Notes: generated by a model not told the origin, from the letters alone. A stretch of DNA of 64,000 nt from Agathobacter sp. (GCA_022775045.1 JALFLB010000029.1:1-64000), one strand, 5' to 3'; positions 35,637-44,255 are shown, numbered from the stretch's first letter. Translations and numbers: made by a program.

Positions 35637-37316
35637 TTATGCTCTCACGTCAAACGAGTAACGATGCAGCTGACCTGCAGATGGCTGATCCTTCTTCAGA
35701 AAGTCTTCCACAAAATTCACATTTTTCCCCTCATTTATTACCGAGATGCTACACTGATATCCTCTCTTTTTCAAACGCGCCTCCAACACAGGAATATTCT
35801 TTTCAATCAGTGCATAAGCCCCATCATCCTCAAGATAAAAATTTGTAGAAACTTCATTTACATGCAGACGAACAGACACATCCGTTGCCCCCAAATGATC
35901 CATATCCAGATGTAAAAATGCAGTCAAATCCTGCTCCTGCTGTGCCAGTGCCTGCTTATTGGTATAAACATAAAGCTGACCGCTGGCATTCTGCCCAGAC
36001 ATTTTCAGTGGAATCTGTACATAGGTATATATCTGGTTAATTTGATTCATGAATTCCACATTGTTCCGGATATCCGCAGACAACTGTGTGAGAGTTGTGT
36101 CCTCCTGTCCCGTTGTCTTCATTGCATTCTCGATGCGCTCCAGCTGTCCGGTCAGGCGCTCATACAATTTGTCAATCTTGTTGCCCTCACTGATCAGAGC
36201 CTCCGGTTTTACCATCCACTGCTGCTCCAGCGTATCCTTCACAAGACTTTTAAACTCCTTCGACGATAGAAGTTTTTCCAAATGCTCACGTTCCACTGGC
36301 AACGGATCATTCAGCACTTGTTCAAGATCTCGAAGCACCTCAACCGCACCGCTGTTTCCGGTATAATTTACTGTTTCTGTTCCCAACAGCTTGCCTATCA
36401 TCTGATTCAGATGATTCAATTGCTCCGGCTCAAGAATTGCTCCCAGGGTATGAGGCACAACCGGATTCTGCTGCGCAGAGTTCTCTATTTCCGATTCCAA
36501 AACCGGTTCCTGCGCGGTATCCTGCCCTGCCATTTTCTGTAATGCCGGTTCCTGTCCAACAGTTTCCTGCACAGCATCTTCCTGTACAATCGCGCCATTC
36601 GCTTCTGTCATCTGCTGCATTATCCCCTGCCAGTTTCCTTCAGGCACGTCAGCAAGCCCCTCCGTAATTGTGGAAAGAATCTGCCCCACCGGAACATTTT
36701 CCGATTGCATTGCAGTCGGCAGTTCATCAATAAAATGATCCAACTCCTCCGTTATAGCCTGCCGGTCATCCATATAATTTTCAAATTGTGCTGCATTCTC
36801 CGGGGTGATCGGGATACCAATCTTCTGCATCTGCACCAGCGTCTGCACATTGATATCCGCATTCGCATTCACTACACGGGCCATCTGTTGAATGCTCGCG
36901 CGATCAATCGGCATCTGTTCCTCCATCATCCGGTTTACCATGGAAAGATACTTGGACTCCCGGGGAATACCTGCTGCTGACAGCGCTTCCAGCAACGTAT
37001 AATTCACACCGTTTCCATCCACCACAAACGGACGGATTGCAATCTGTGCCCCGTCGTTTGATTTCACCTGAAAAAACATCGACTGTCCAACATTTAAGGA
37101 CACTTTTCCATCCATGCGGGCGGTCAGAAGCTGCCCGTTTGATAGTGCAAGCGTCACCTGTCCATTTTTCATGGAACTCACTGTTCCCTCAAAAATATTT
37201 CCCTTAGTCAGTGCACGAAGGGATGATACCAAATTCTCCACACCTTTTGTTCCGGCCAGCCGCTCTGTTCCCGTCGTAGTCTGGCTGTATTGTCCCATCA
37301 AGTCTGAAATCTGCAT
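35637..37316 (-). CDS. FliK-like hook-length-control domain protein (YlqG-like)
   Basis: The 559-residue protein has a glutamine-rich N-terminal half, including a Gln/Glu repeat tract (about residues 245-285, pattern VQETVGQEPALQKMAGQ). The C-terminal domain (about 425-520: PLKMSGQNASGQLYVYTNK ... ATDVSVRLHVNEVSTNFYLEDDGAYALIEKNIPVLEARLKKRGYQ) is FliK-type. It is paired with the FlhB-like protein four bases downstream, as YlqG-YlqH are in Bacillus. FliK and FlhB interact in the flagellar export switch, so the pair may interact too, but its role is unknown. Confidence 0.72.
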   Translation of the reverse strand: MQISDLMGQYSQTTTGTERLAGTKGVENLVSSLRALTKGNIFEGTVSSMKNGQVTLALSNGQLLTARMDGKVSLNVGQSMFFQVKSNDGAQIAIRPFVVDGNGVNYTLLEALSAAGIPRESKYLSMVNRMMEEQMPIDRASIQQMARVVNANADINVQTLVQMQKIGIPITPENAAQFENYMDDRQAITEELDHFIDELPTAMQSENVPVGQILSTITEGLADVPEGNWQGIMQQMTEANGAIVQEDAVQETVGQEPALQKMAGQDTAQEPVLESEIENSAQQNPVVPHTLGAILEPEQLNHLNQMIGKLLGTETVNYTGNSGAVEVLRDLEQVLNDPLPVEREHLEKLLSSKEFKSLVKDTLEQQWMVKPEALISEGNKIDKLYERLTGQLERIENAMKTTGQEDTTLTQLSADIRNNVEFMNQINQIYTYVQIPLKMSGQNASGQLYVYTNKQALAQQEQDLTAFLHLDMDHLGATDVSVRLHVNEVSTNFYLEDDGAYALIEKNIPVLEARLKKRGYQCSISVINEGKNVNFVEDFLKKDQPSAGQLHRYSFDVRA

Positions 37317-37336
37317 ACACCGCTCCTATCAATTTA

Positions 37337-38098
37337 TCAAAAGAAATTTTTAATAAATGTGGTTCTATGGATGGGGGTTGGTCCATACTTTTTCAAAGCC
37401 GCAATATGCTGCGCACTTCCATAGCCTTTATTGCTTGCGAAATCATATTCCGGATAGAGTTCCTCATAGGCAACCATCAGCCTGTCCCTCGTCACCTTTG
37501 CAATAATAGATGCAGCTCCAATAGAAATGCTCTTAGCATCCCCCTTAATGATTGGCACCTGCGGAATATCGACCTGCGGGATTGTCACGGCATCATTCAG
37601 CAAAAGGTCCGGTTTCGGGTTCATATTTGCGATTGCCTCGCGCATCGCCTCATATGTCGCCTGAAGAATGTTAATCTCGTCAATCCGCTCCGGACCCGCC
37701 ATACCAATTCCCGTTGCCACGGCACGCTCCATAATCACATCATAAAGTTCTTCTCTCTTAGCCGCAGAAAGCTTCTTGGAATCATTGATATAGAGAATAT
37801 CACAATCCTTCGGCAAAATCACAGCACCCGCAACCACCGGTCCCGCAAGAGGACCTCGCCCCACTTCATCAATTCCACAGATATATGTATAATTATCGTA
37901 TTCTTTTTCATATTTCTTTAATGCCTCGGTACGTGCAAGCTCCTCCTGAAGCTTTTCATAGCGTTTACGGGCAGTCTCCACCAGCTTTTTCACACCCGCA
38001 CGCTCATCCTGTTCATAACAGGTAATAAAAGCAGGCAGCTCCCTTGCATCGGTGGCTGCCAGTTCTTCCTTTATCATACCAATTTTACTGCTTGTCAT
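37337..38098 (-). CDS. rnhB: Ribonuclease HII
   Basis: The 253-residue enzyme cleaves RNA in RNA-DNA hybrids and removes single ribonucleotides from DNA. The catalytic Asp-Glu pair is in CGIDEVGRGPLAGPVV (near residue 76), and the other acidic residues follow in NDSKKLS and LLLNDAVTIP. An N-terminal helical extension of about 70 residues precedes the catalytic domain, as is common in Firmicutes RnhB. It overlaps rbgA by 14 bases, so translation is coupled. Confidence 0.96.
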   Translation of the reverse strand: MTSSKIGMIKEELAATDARELPAFITCYEQDERAGVKKLVETARKRYEKLQEELARTEALKKYEKEYDNYTYICGIDEVGRGPLAGPVVAGAVILPKDCDILYINDSKKLSAAKREELYDVIMERAVATGIGMAGPERIDEINILQATYEAMREAIANMNPKPDLLLNDAVTIPQVDIPQVPIIKGDAKSISIGAASIIAKVTRDRLMVAYEELYPEYDFASNKGYGSAQHIAALKKYGPTPIHRTTFIKNFF

Positions 38099-38939
38099 TC
38101 TTCACACTCTCTAACGTAATTCTTCCCAGACGTCCACTTCGAAACTCATCAATTAACAGAGCTGCAGCCTTACTGTAATCCAATTCGCCGCCTTTGGAAA
38201 TGCACTTACGGTTCTCCGCAATCTCACACAAAATATCAGGAAGCTCACGGCTTTCATCCACTGCATAACGCTCTGCAAGGATTCCTGCATAACTCATTTT
38301 CAAAAAGCGGATCAACTCAATCGCAAGCTCATCGATATTGAGGATTTCATCCTTGATAGAACCAATCAATGCCAGACGAAGACCCACAGCCTGATCTTCG
38401 AACTTCGGCCAGAGAATCCCCGGTGTATCCAAAAGTTCTACTTCCTTACTGAGCCGGATCCATTGTTTTCCTTTCGTAACACCCGGTTTATTACCGGTCT
38501 TGGCACAAGCCTTTCCTGCATAGGAATTGATAAATGTGGACTTTCCCACATTGGGAATCCCGACTACCATCGCACGAACCGGACGATTCTTGATTCCTCG
38601 CTTTCTGTCTCTCTCGATCTTCTCCCTGCATGCTTCCATGATCTTATCGGTAATGGACTTCATCCCCACTTTTCTCCGTGCGTCAAGGCTCACCACATAA
38701 TAGCCTTTTCCACGAAAAAATGCACTCCACTCCTCCGTTGCCTTCGGATCTGCCAGATCAGCCTTATTCATCAGAATCAAACGATATTTATTTTTCCCAA
38801 GCTCATCAATATCCGGATTTCTGCTGCTTAACGGAATTCGTGCATCAACAAGCTCAATCACCAGATCAATGAGCTTAATATCTTCCTGCATCTGGCGCTT
38901 TGCCTTGGTCATATGACCTGGATACCATTGAAAATTCAT
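38085..38939 (-). CDS. rbgA: Ribosome biogenesis GTPase RbgA (YlqF)
   Basis: The 284-residue circularly permuted GTPase helps late 50S assembly. It begins with the typical FQWYPGHMTKAKRQM, carries G4 NKAD (near residue 58) before G1 GIPNVGKSTFIN (near residue 127), and G3 DTPG (near residue 175), which is the permuted order. The C-terminal domain contacts the ribosome. It stands between lepB and rnhB, as in Bacillus. Confidence 0.96.
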   Translation of the reverse strand: MNFQWYPGHMTKAKRQMQEDIKLIDLVIELVDARIPLSSRNPDIDELGKNKYRLILMNKADLADPKATEEWSAFFRGKGYYVVSLDARRKVGMKSITDKIMEACREKIERDRKRGIKNRPVRAMVVGIPNVGKSTFINSYAGKACAKTGNKPGVTKGKQWIRLSKEVELLDTPGILWPKFEDQAVGLRLALIGSIKDEILNIDELAIELIRFLKMSYAGILAERYAVDESRELPDILCEIAENRKCISKGGELDYSKAAALLIDEFRSGRLGRITLESVKNDKQ

Positions 38940-38973
38940 CTTATCCCATCCTTATCTGTTCTTATCTTTCCTT

Positions 38974-39585
38974 TCAGTGAATCAATCCCATATCGCCAAT
39001 ACCATCAAAATAAAACCATGCCTTCCCGATGATATATTCCTTTTTCACATTACCGATATTGGCAAGACGGCTGTCCTCACTGTGATTTCGATTGTCACCA
39101 AGAACAAAATACTCATCGGCTCCCAACACAATCTCATCAGCGGCAATCCCCGCATCCTCTATGGAGGATACCGAAATTGCCTCATTGTAAATTGCTCCAT
39201 TGACGTAGACCGCACCATCATTGATCCAGACCGTGTCTCCCGGTCCTGCAATCACACGCCGCACGTAATAGTGGGATTTTTCATTTCCATTCGGTAAAAA
39301 GACGATCACATCCCCCTGTTTGGGACTTGACACCATATAAATAAACCGATTCACCAAAATCTGTTCATCATTGGTCAGTGTCTTTGACATTGCATTTCCA
39401 ACCACACTGGTACGAAGTCCGAAAAAGCTTACCATTGTATAGGCAATCACGATCACAATAGTACATTCCACTGCCCATGAAAGAATCTCCTTAAAAAGCG
39501 GCATATTAAACTTTCTTCTTCGTCTGTTGAAATTAAGTCCGTTCCTTCTCTTCAACCTTACATCCCCTGTCTCTTGTCTTTGCAT
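38974..39585 (-). CDS. lepB: Signal peptidase I homolog lacking the catalytic dyad
   Basis: The 203-residue protein has one N-terminal membrane segment (about 33-55) and the S26 fold. Box B, normally GxSMxPTL with the catalytic Ser, reads VVGNAMSKTL: Ala65 replaces Ser and Lys68 replaces Pro. Box D, normally YVKRVIGxPGD with the catalytic Lys, reads YYVRRVIAGPGD: Arg109 replaces Lys. Box E GDNRNHSEDSR is intact. Both dyad residues are lost while the rest is well kept, which suggests a pseudoenzyme rather than decay. The gene sits between rplS and rbgA, the usual place of lepB. The basic N-terminus (RRRRKF) is normal. I am sure of the family and cautious about activity. Confidence 0.88.
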   Translation of the reverse strand: MQRQETGDVRLKRRNGLNFNRRRRKFNMPLFKEILSWAVECTIVIVIAYTMVSFFGLRTSVVGNAMSKTLTNDEQILVNRFIYMVSSPKQGDVIVFLPNGNEKSHYYVRRVIAGPGDTVWINDGAVYVNGAIYNEAISVSSIEDAGIAADEIVLGADEYFVLGDNRNHSEDSRLANIGNVKKEYIIGKAWFYFDGIGDMGLIH

Positions 39586-39619
39586 TCATAATCATATAGC
39601 ATCTGCCCGAAAATGGCAA

Positions 39620-39650
39620 GAAAAAAGAGCCGGCACCTTTGTACCAGCTC
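39620..39650 (-). terminator. Intrinsic terminator after rplS
   Basis: On the minus strand GAGCTGGTAC-AAAG-GTGCCGGCTC forms a 10-bp stem with G-U pairs and is followed by TTTTTT. It lies between rplS and lepB, so lepB-rbgA and following genes need read-through or another promoter. Confidence 0.82.
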
Positions 39651-39661
39651 CCTTGGCAAAA

Positions 39662-40015
39662 TTATTTTACTAACTCTTTTACCTTTGCTGCCTTACCAAC
39701 ACGGTCTCTTAAGTAGTAAAGCTTAGCGCGACGAACCTTACCCTTGCGGATAACCTCTACCTTCTCTACGTTCGGAGAATGTAATGGCCATGTCTTCTCA
39801 ACTCCAACACCATTAGAAAGCTTTCTGACAGTGAAGGTTGCACGGTTGCTTCCGCCCTGCTTCTTAATTACAGTTCCCTCGAAGACCTGAACACGCTCTC
39901 TGTTACCCTCTTTGATCTTACCGTAAACCTTAACGGTATCTCCAACAGAAAACTGTGGTACTTCAGCCTTTAACTGCTCTGTCTCAATGTTCTTAATAAT
40001 TTCACTTGCGTTCAT
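39662..40015 (-). CDS. rplS: 50S ribosomal protein L19
   Basis: The 117-residue protein has all marks of L19: [59 protein letters not shown] and [22 protein letters not shown]. It lies at the subunit interface of the 50S particle. AGGAGG precedes the ATG. It is preceded by an inserted propeller-protein gene rather than directly by trmD. Confidence 0.98.
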   Translation of the reverse strand: MNASEIIKNIETEQLKAEVPQFSVGDTVKVYGKIKEGNRERVQVFEGTVIKKQGGSNRATFTVRKLSNGVGVEKTWPLHSPNVEKVEVIRKGKVRRAKLYYLRDRVGKAAKVKELVK

Positions 40016-40131
40016 TTTGTGACCTCCTGATTCATTTGACGTTCTTAATGCAAGCTCTGCAACAGAGGACCATCATTTTTATTCACAACATTTATAAGCT
40101 ACCATATTATCCCCAAAAATGCAAGCATTTT
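40016..40131 (-). promoter_or_regulatory. rplS upstream region, possible L19 leader
   Basis: This 116-bp segment begins with an AAAAATG-CAAG-CATTTTT hairpin (40115-40132) that overlaps the stop of the upstream gene and may end its transcript. Near the start codon CTCTG-TTG-CAGAG forms a small stem just before the binding site. Firmicutes rplS often has a structured autoregulatory leader; I cannot confirm the consensus here. Confidence 0.35.
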
Positions 40132-41187
40132 TTATGAAGTAAAATATGCTCCGATTTTTTTAATGATTTTTCCAGATAATTTTAACATCAGGACATCAAA
40201 ATCTGTTCCAGCTTTCATATCCATACGATAACGCTCACCAATGATAACAGATCCGTGAATACCACGAATGCCGTTTGTTACCTGCTTATTTACCATTGCA
40301 ATATTTCCTGTATTCAAGTCGATTTTCTGCAAACCTTCATCCGCAGAGACATAAAGATTATGATTATCAACACAAAAAGAAGAAATCCATCCCGAAGAAT
40401 TATAAAGAAGCTTCGTTTTTCCGGTGTTGTTATCCACTTTGTAGATATCGCATTGTATCGGATCGTCCGGATTCGATCTCTTATAATACATGTTACCCTT
40501 GTAAAAGAACACTCCCTCCAGACCGGATACGGTCTTGATCTTCCTCTTATTTGTGCCTTTCACATTACTGGTATAGACAGTTGTCTTGCCAGTCTCCCAA
40601 TCGCAGCTGCCAAAATAAAGAGTTTTCCCGTCTGTTCCATAAAGGGAAAGGCTTTTCCCCGAAACCAGTTTCTTCGTATTTGCCCCCTTCAGGTCCATGG
40701 AGTACAATCCCTTCGTTTCATTGTACTGATTATCATATTCATCAGAAATTCTCCTGGTTTTTGTACAATAAATCTTCCCATCCGCGATTGCAAAGTCATT
40801 CACTCTTCCGAGATTCTTGCAGCTGGTTCCATCCAGTTTAATTTTAAGCAGATGATTATCGGACGAATCAGAATCTCCGTAATAATCATAGATTGCATAG
40901 ATATATCTGCCATACACCGCCATCTCGTAAAAGCCATTGCCACCATCCTTCATCTTGAACACAAGCTTTTTGCCCGTTCCATCCTTCTTTATGGAATAAA
41001 TCTTCCTGGAAATTCCATAATAAATCCGGTTGTTATATTCAACTGTTCCGGATCCAAGAAACTGATTTTCCAAGGTATTCCCCAGCTTAATCGACTTTGC
41101 TTCAGTCTTAGCCGGATATATGCAAAGCAGCAGCACAAAAGCCATCAGCACTGCTGCCGCTTTTTTCCAGCAACTATTTTTCCTCAT
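40132..41187 (-). CDS. Secreted propeller-like protein (DUF5050-like)
   Basis: The 351-residue product has a signal peptide (KKAAAVLMAFVLLLCIYPAKTEAKS, about 31 residues, no lipobox) and repeated four-strand units: NNRIYYGIS, GRYIYAIYDYYGD, DGKIYCTKT, GKTLYFGSCDW, KGNMYYKRSNPDD, NHNLYVSADEG. Spacing of about 45 residues suggests a six- or seven-bladed propeller. GAGGAGG precedes the ATG. It interrupts the otherwise conserved trmD-rplS pair and has its own small terminator-like hairpin, so it looks like an insertion into the operon. A related lipoprotein lies at 5138-6121. Function unknown. Confidence 0.7.
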   Translation of the reverse strand: MRKNSCWKKAAAVLMAFVLLLCIYPAKTEAKSIKLGNTLENQFLGSGTVEYNNRIYYGISRKIYSIKKDGTGKKLVFKMKDGGNGFYEMAVYGRYIYAIYDYYGDSDSSDNHLLKIKLDGTSCKNLGRVNDFAIADGKIYCTKTRRISDEYDNQYNETKGLYSMDLKGANTKKLVSGKSLSLYGTDGKTLYFGSCDWETGKTTVYTSNVKGTNKRKIKTVSGLEGVFFYKGNMYYKRSNPDDPIQCDIYKVDNNTGKTKLLYNSSGWISSFCVDNHNLYVSADEGLQKIDLNTGNIAMVNKQVTNGIRGIHGSVIIGERYRMDMKAGTDFDVLMLKLSGKIIKKIGAYFTS

Positions 41188-41212
41188 AAGATTACCTCCT
41201 CATATAAGATCT

Positions 41213-42670
41213 TTAAACAGACTCCATCCAGTAAACAGGTGCCTTTGAAATACATAATCCGAGTTTTTCCTGCAGGGAAAGAGATGCTTTATTTTCCACC
41301 CGAATCTGTGCATAGGGAATTTCCCCCCGCTCAAGAGCCTCGTTGACCATTACCGTCTCCAATACCTGGGCAAGTTTTTTCCCACGGTGCTCTGGCAAAA
41401 TCTGCAACATTCCAATACTGCCCTCATCATGCTGACCGATAAATCCTGCCATACTCCCATCACAAAAGACACCTTTCATCTGCCCTTCTGCGATACGGTT
41501 CTGAAAATATTCTTTGGACAAATCGCCGTCATAATTGGACACAACCTGCGGAAGCAGCTCCATATCTAAGGGTTTGATCACATATCCACTTACCGTCTCC
41601 ATCGTATCCGGACGATACAGTCCCCGTACCGGAAGCTTTTCCTTTCTGGTACAAACAGCCTGATAGCAGGAAACACTCACCTGCAGAGAAAGCAGCTGCT
41701 CCACGTAGGGAATCATCTGTTCCTGATGCACAACAAGACAGATTCTGCCTCTCTTTTGCTCCTTAACCAGCATTTTTCCAACTTTCCACTCCTCCGGTTT
41801 CGCCGGCAAATCCATTACATTCTCCCGGGTATGAAAAAACACACCACTCTTTTGCTCTCGCAAAAGAAGTTCTTTTCCATCCCAGTATATAACCTCAGCC
41901 CGGCAACGATTGATACACTCGATCATATCAATATGAAGTAGTTTCTGCCTCATAAGAAAGTTTTTGCACTTTTCCAGTGTTTCATATCTCTGATACAGAT
42001 CAGGACGTCTTTCCTTTGTACGTTTCACTGCCTGACCTTTTCGCCAAATTCCAATCTCTTTCTGATTACCTGATAATAACACCGGAGGGACTGCCCTGTC
42101 ATGCCAGATTTCTGGTCTTGAATACTGCGGGTACTCCAACAGATTTCCATGAAAAGATTCTGTCTCTGCTGACTGTTCATTATTTAGCACTTCCGGCACA
42201 AGTCTTGCCACCGCATCCACAATCACCATGGCCGCAAGTTCTCCGCCCGTCAGCACATAATCGCCGATGGAAATATAATCGGTGACTACCTCCTCAAGAA
42301 CACGTTCATCAATTCCTTCATAATGTCCACACAAAATCAGCAGATCATCGCACTTTGCCAGTTCCTGTGCCTTTTTCTGTGTAAAGGGTGTCCCCTGTGG
42401 GGTCACATAAATAACTCTTCGAATTCCTGATACCGGAAGCCGGTCAAGAACACTCCTGCAGGCATCGTAGACCGGCTGCGCCTGCATCAGCATGCCGGCC
42501 CCACCACCATAAGGATAATCATCTACTTTTCCATGCTTGTCTGTCGTGAAATCTCGGATATTGACAGCCTCAATGCCAATCTTATTCTGTTGTACTGCCC
42601 GTCCGGTAATACTGGTCATAAGCCCCTGCATCACCATCTCCGGAAAAAGTGTCAGAATATGAAAATTCAT
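41213..42670 (-). CDS. trmD: TrmD tRNA (guanine37-N1)-methyltransferase fused to a GNAT domain
   Basis: Residues 1 to about 240 are a complete TrmD: LTLFPEMV, DDYPYGGGAGMLMQ, the knot region ILCGHYEGIDERV and YISIGDYVLTGGELAAMV, and the C-terminal RPEIWHDRAVPPVLLSGNQKEI. It methylates G37 of tRNAs reading CNN codons with S-adenosylmethionine. The frame runs on without a stop for another 245 residues, whose last third is a GNAT acetyltransferase (GVFCDGSMAGFIG, IGMLQILPEHRGKKLAQVLE, IRVENKASLSLQEKLGL). The acetyl-CoA loop reads RGKKLA instead of RxxGxG/A. The second substrate is unknown. TrmD alone is about 240 residues elsewhere. Confidence 0.9.
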   Translation of the reverse strand: MNFHILTLFPEMVMQGLMTSITGRAVQQNKIGIEAVNIRDFTTDKHGKVDDYPYGGGAGMLMQAQPVYDACRSVLDRLPVSGIRRVIYVTPQGTPFTQKKAQELAKCDDLLILCGHYEGIDERVLEEVVTDYISIGDYVLTGGELAAMVIVDAVARLVPEVLNNEQSAETESFHGNLLEYPQYSRPEIWHDRAVPPVLLSGNQKEIGIWRKGQAVKRTKERRPDLYQRYETLEKCKNFLMRQKLLHIDMIECINRCRAEVIYWDGKELLLREQKSGVFFHTRENVMDLPAKPEEWKVGKMLVKEQKRGRICLVVHQEQMIPYVEQLLSLQVSVSCYQAVCTRKEKLPVRGLYRPDTMETVSGYVIKPLDMELLPQVVSNYDGDLSKEYFQNRIAEGQMKGVFCDGSMAGFIGQHDEGSIGMLQILPEHRGKKLAQVLETVMVNEALERGEIPYAQIRVENKASLSLQEKLGLCISKAPVYWMESV

Positions 42671-42687
42671 CGTATACTCCTACTATA

Positions 42688-43356
42688 TTACAGGGCTGCG
42701 GCAAGGATGTTAAGAAAATATAAAACCGTTGTAATGACCAGTGCGATAATCGCACACACCATTCCCGCTGTCGCTCTTCCTTTTTTCGCTGACCCCTTCC
42801 CTTTTACCGCGTAAATGATTGAAAGAATGCCAAAGAATAATCCAAATAATGTCCAACAAAGGGCAAGACCTGTAATTCCAAATCCCAATGCCATATTTGC
42901 ATAGCGGCTGGTGTCAACCCCCTGTACAACAATCGGTCCATTTCCCTGCGGCATCCGGTTCCCCGTCATGCCCTCCACAGAATTTCCCGGCATAGGCTGT
43001 CCCGTGTTTTGCTGAGCATTTCCAACCGGCTGATGCAGCAGACTCATCAACTGTTCCAAATCATCCTTATACATCTTTTTGGGGAGTGCTCCATAAAACC
43101 CACTCATATCATTTTCCTTACTATATACTCCCGGCAGAATCAACATTCTGATCCACGCCTCCATATGAAACACACCATTCTGATAACTCCACACCAAAAA
43201 CTTTGGCATCTCAAACCAGCCGCCTCCTGCGCGGAATACCATCTGCCCTTTAAACTCCACAAACTGGAATCCATGCTTGGATAAAAAATCATTCATCATA
43301 TACTGAACGAAATCTTCCGGCTGATTCAACAGTTCATGTCTGACATATCTTCCCAT
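42688..43356 (-). CDS. Conserved membrane protein with DUF4190-like C-terminus
   Basis: The 222-residue protein has a soluble N-terminal domain of about 110 residues (YVRHELLNQPEDFVQYMMNDFL, then VFHMEAWIRMLILPGVYSKE), a Pro/Gly/Asn/Gln-rich linker (about 113-145), and two C-terminal membrane segments (MALGFGITGLALCWTLFGLFFGILSIIYAV and GMVCAIIALVITTVLYFL) with the GKGSAKKGRATAGM loop typical of DUF4190. It lies between rimM and trmD. Function unknown; nothing links it to tRNA or ribosome modification except position. Confidence 0.65.
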   Translation of the reverse strand: MGRYVRHELLNQPEDFVQYMMNDFLSKHGFQFVEFKGQMVFRAGGGWFEMPKFLVWSYQNGVFHMEAWIRMLILPGVYSKENDMSGFYGALPKKMYKDDLEQLMSLLHQPVGNAQQNTGQPMPGNSVEGMTGNRMPQGNGPIVVQGVDTSRYANMALGFGITGLALCWTLFGLFFGILSIIYAVKGKGSAKKGRATAGMVCAIIALVITTVLYFLNILAAAL

Positions 43357-43390
43357 AACTATTCTCCTTTTATCTAACTGTAATTTTTAC

Positions 43391-43903
43391 TCATTCATCA
43401 CGAAGCCCCGGCAACAGATGAATTGTCATCTTTCCCTGCAAAATATCAACCTCTTTGATACAGTCGTGGATAGCCGGTACTAAAAGATCGGCACATCCTT
43501 CTTTTTGGATAACATATACATCATTGGCTCCCGTCTGCAGTACATCCGCAACCTTCCCCAGTTCTTCGCCTTCATCCGAAACAGCCAAAAGGCCAATCAG
43601 ATCCGCGATGAAATACTCATCCGCAGCAAGCTCCACTGCATTTTCCCTTGTAACCAAAAGCTTTGCTTGCCGGAATCTTTCCACATCATTTATATTGTCA
43701 AATCCCTTGAATTTGAGAATTACCATATTTTTGAAAAACTTGACTCCTGTGATTTCAAGCTCCATCTGTGTCTTTCCTGTATCAAGGATCACATTTTTCA
43801 AATCTTTAAATCGTGCCGGATCGTCCGTTGTCGGAAACACCTTCACTTCTCCCCGCACTCCGTGGGTTGTCGTAACAACACCTACCTGTAGCAAATCTTC
43901 CAT
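43391..43903 (-). CDS. rimM: Ribosome maturation factor RimM
   Basis: The start is the ATG at 43903, preceded by GGAG; the frame extends to 44002 but the extra 33 residues are not RimM-like. The 170-residue product has the N-terminal [26 protein letters not shown] and the PRC-barrel domain ([38 protein letters not shown]). It binds S19 and aids 30S head assembly. It lies downstream of khpA, separated by a long hairpin. Confidence 0.95.
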   Translation of the reverse strand: MEDLLQVGVVTTTHGVRGEVKVFPTTDDPARFKDLKNVILDTGKTQMELEITGVKFFKNMVILKFKGFDNINDVERFRQAKLLVTRENAVELAADEYFIADLIGLLAVSDEGEELGKVADVLQTGANDVYVIQKEGCADLLVPAIHDCIKEVDILQGKMTIHLLPGLRDE

Positions 43904-43935
43904 ATAATCTCCTATTTCTCCCAAATATAAAAGGA

Positions 43936-43973
43936 GCACCGCACATAAGAATGGCTTACGCCGTGTGCGGTGC
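43936..43973 (-). repeat. Perfect hairpin between khpA and rimM
   Basis: GCACCGCACA / TGTGCGGTGC is a perfect 10-bp GC-rich stem with an 18-nt loop that itself contains GGC-GTAA-GCC. On the minus strand it is followed by TCCTTTTATATTT. It may be a partial terminator or an RNA-processing site that lowers expression of rimM relative to rpsP. Confidence 0.6.
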
Positions 43974-44005
43974 GTCGGCAATACCAACAAGCGGCATTGC
44001 AACAG

Positions 44006-44245
44006 TTATCGTATAATCTCAACAATAACTTTTTTGTCCTCTTTTGATGCAGCGGCTTTGACCACAGCACGGATTGCTTTTGCTATACGTCCCTGCTTTC
44101 CGATCACCTTGCCCATATCAGACTGTGCAACACGCAGTTCCAACACGATGCCTTTTTCGTTCTCGGTCTCCGTCACAACAACCTCATCTGGAAAATCAAC
44201 GAGTGATTTTGCAATTACTTCAACTAATTCTTTCATTACATCCAC
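44006..44245 (-). CDS. khpA: KH domain RNA-binding protein KhpA (YlqC)
   Basis: This 79-residue protein is a single KH domain: ELVEVIAKSLVDFPDEVVVTETE, then VLELRVAQSDMGKVIGKQGRIAKAIRAVVKAAA with the GKxGR loop reading GKQGR. KhpA pairs with KhpB (Jag) and binds many RNAs. It follows rpsP by ten bases, in the conserved place between rpsP and rimM. Confidence 0.95.
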   Translation of the reverse strand: MDVMKELVEVIAKSLVDFPDEVVVTETENEKGIVLELRVAQSDMGKVIGKQGRIAKAIRAVVKAAASKEDKKVIVEIIR

Positions 44246-44255
44246 CCCTCAATTC

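Noticed and set aside
40255-41346. Plus-strand 363-codon open frame opposite the secreted propeller protein
   Set aside because: It is exactly antisense to a gene with signal peptide, ribosome binding site and repeated motifs; its translation is low-complexity Ile/Arg/Cys-rich and shows no domain.
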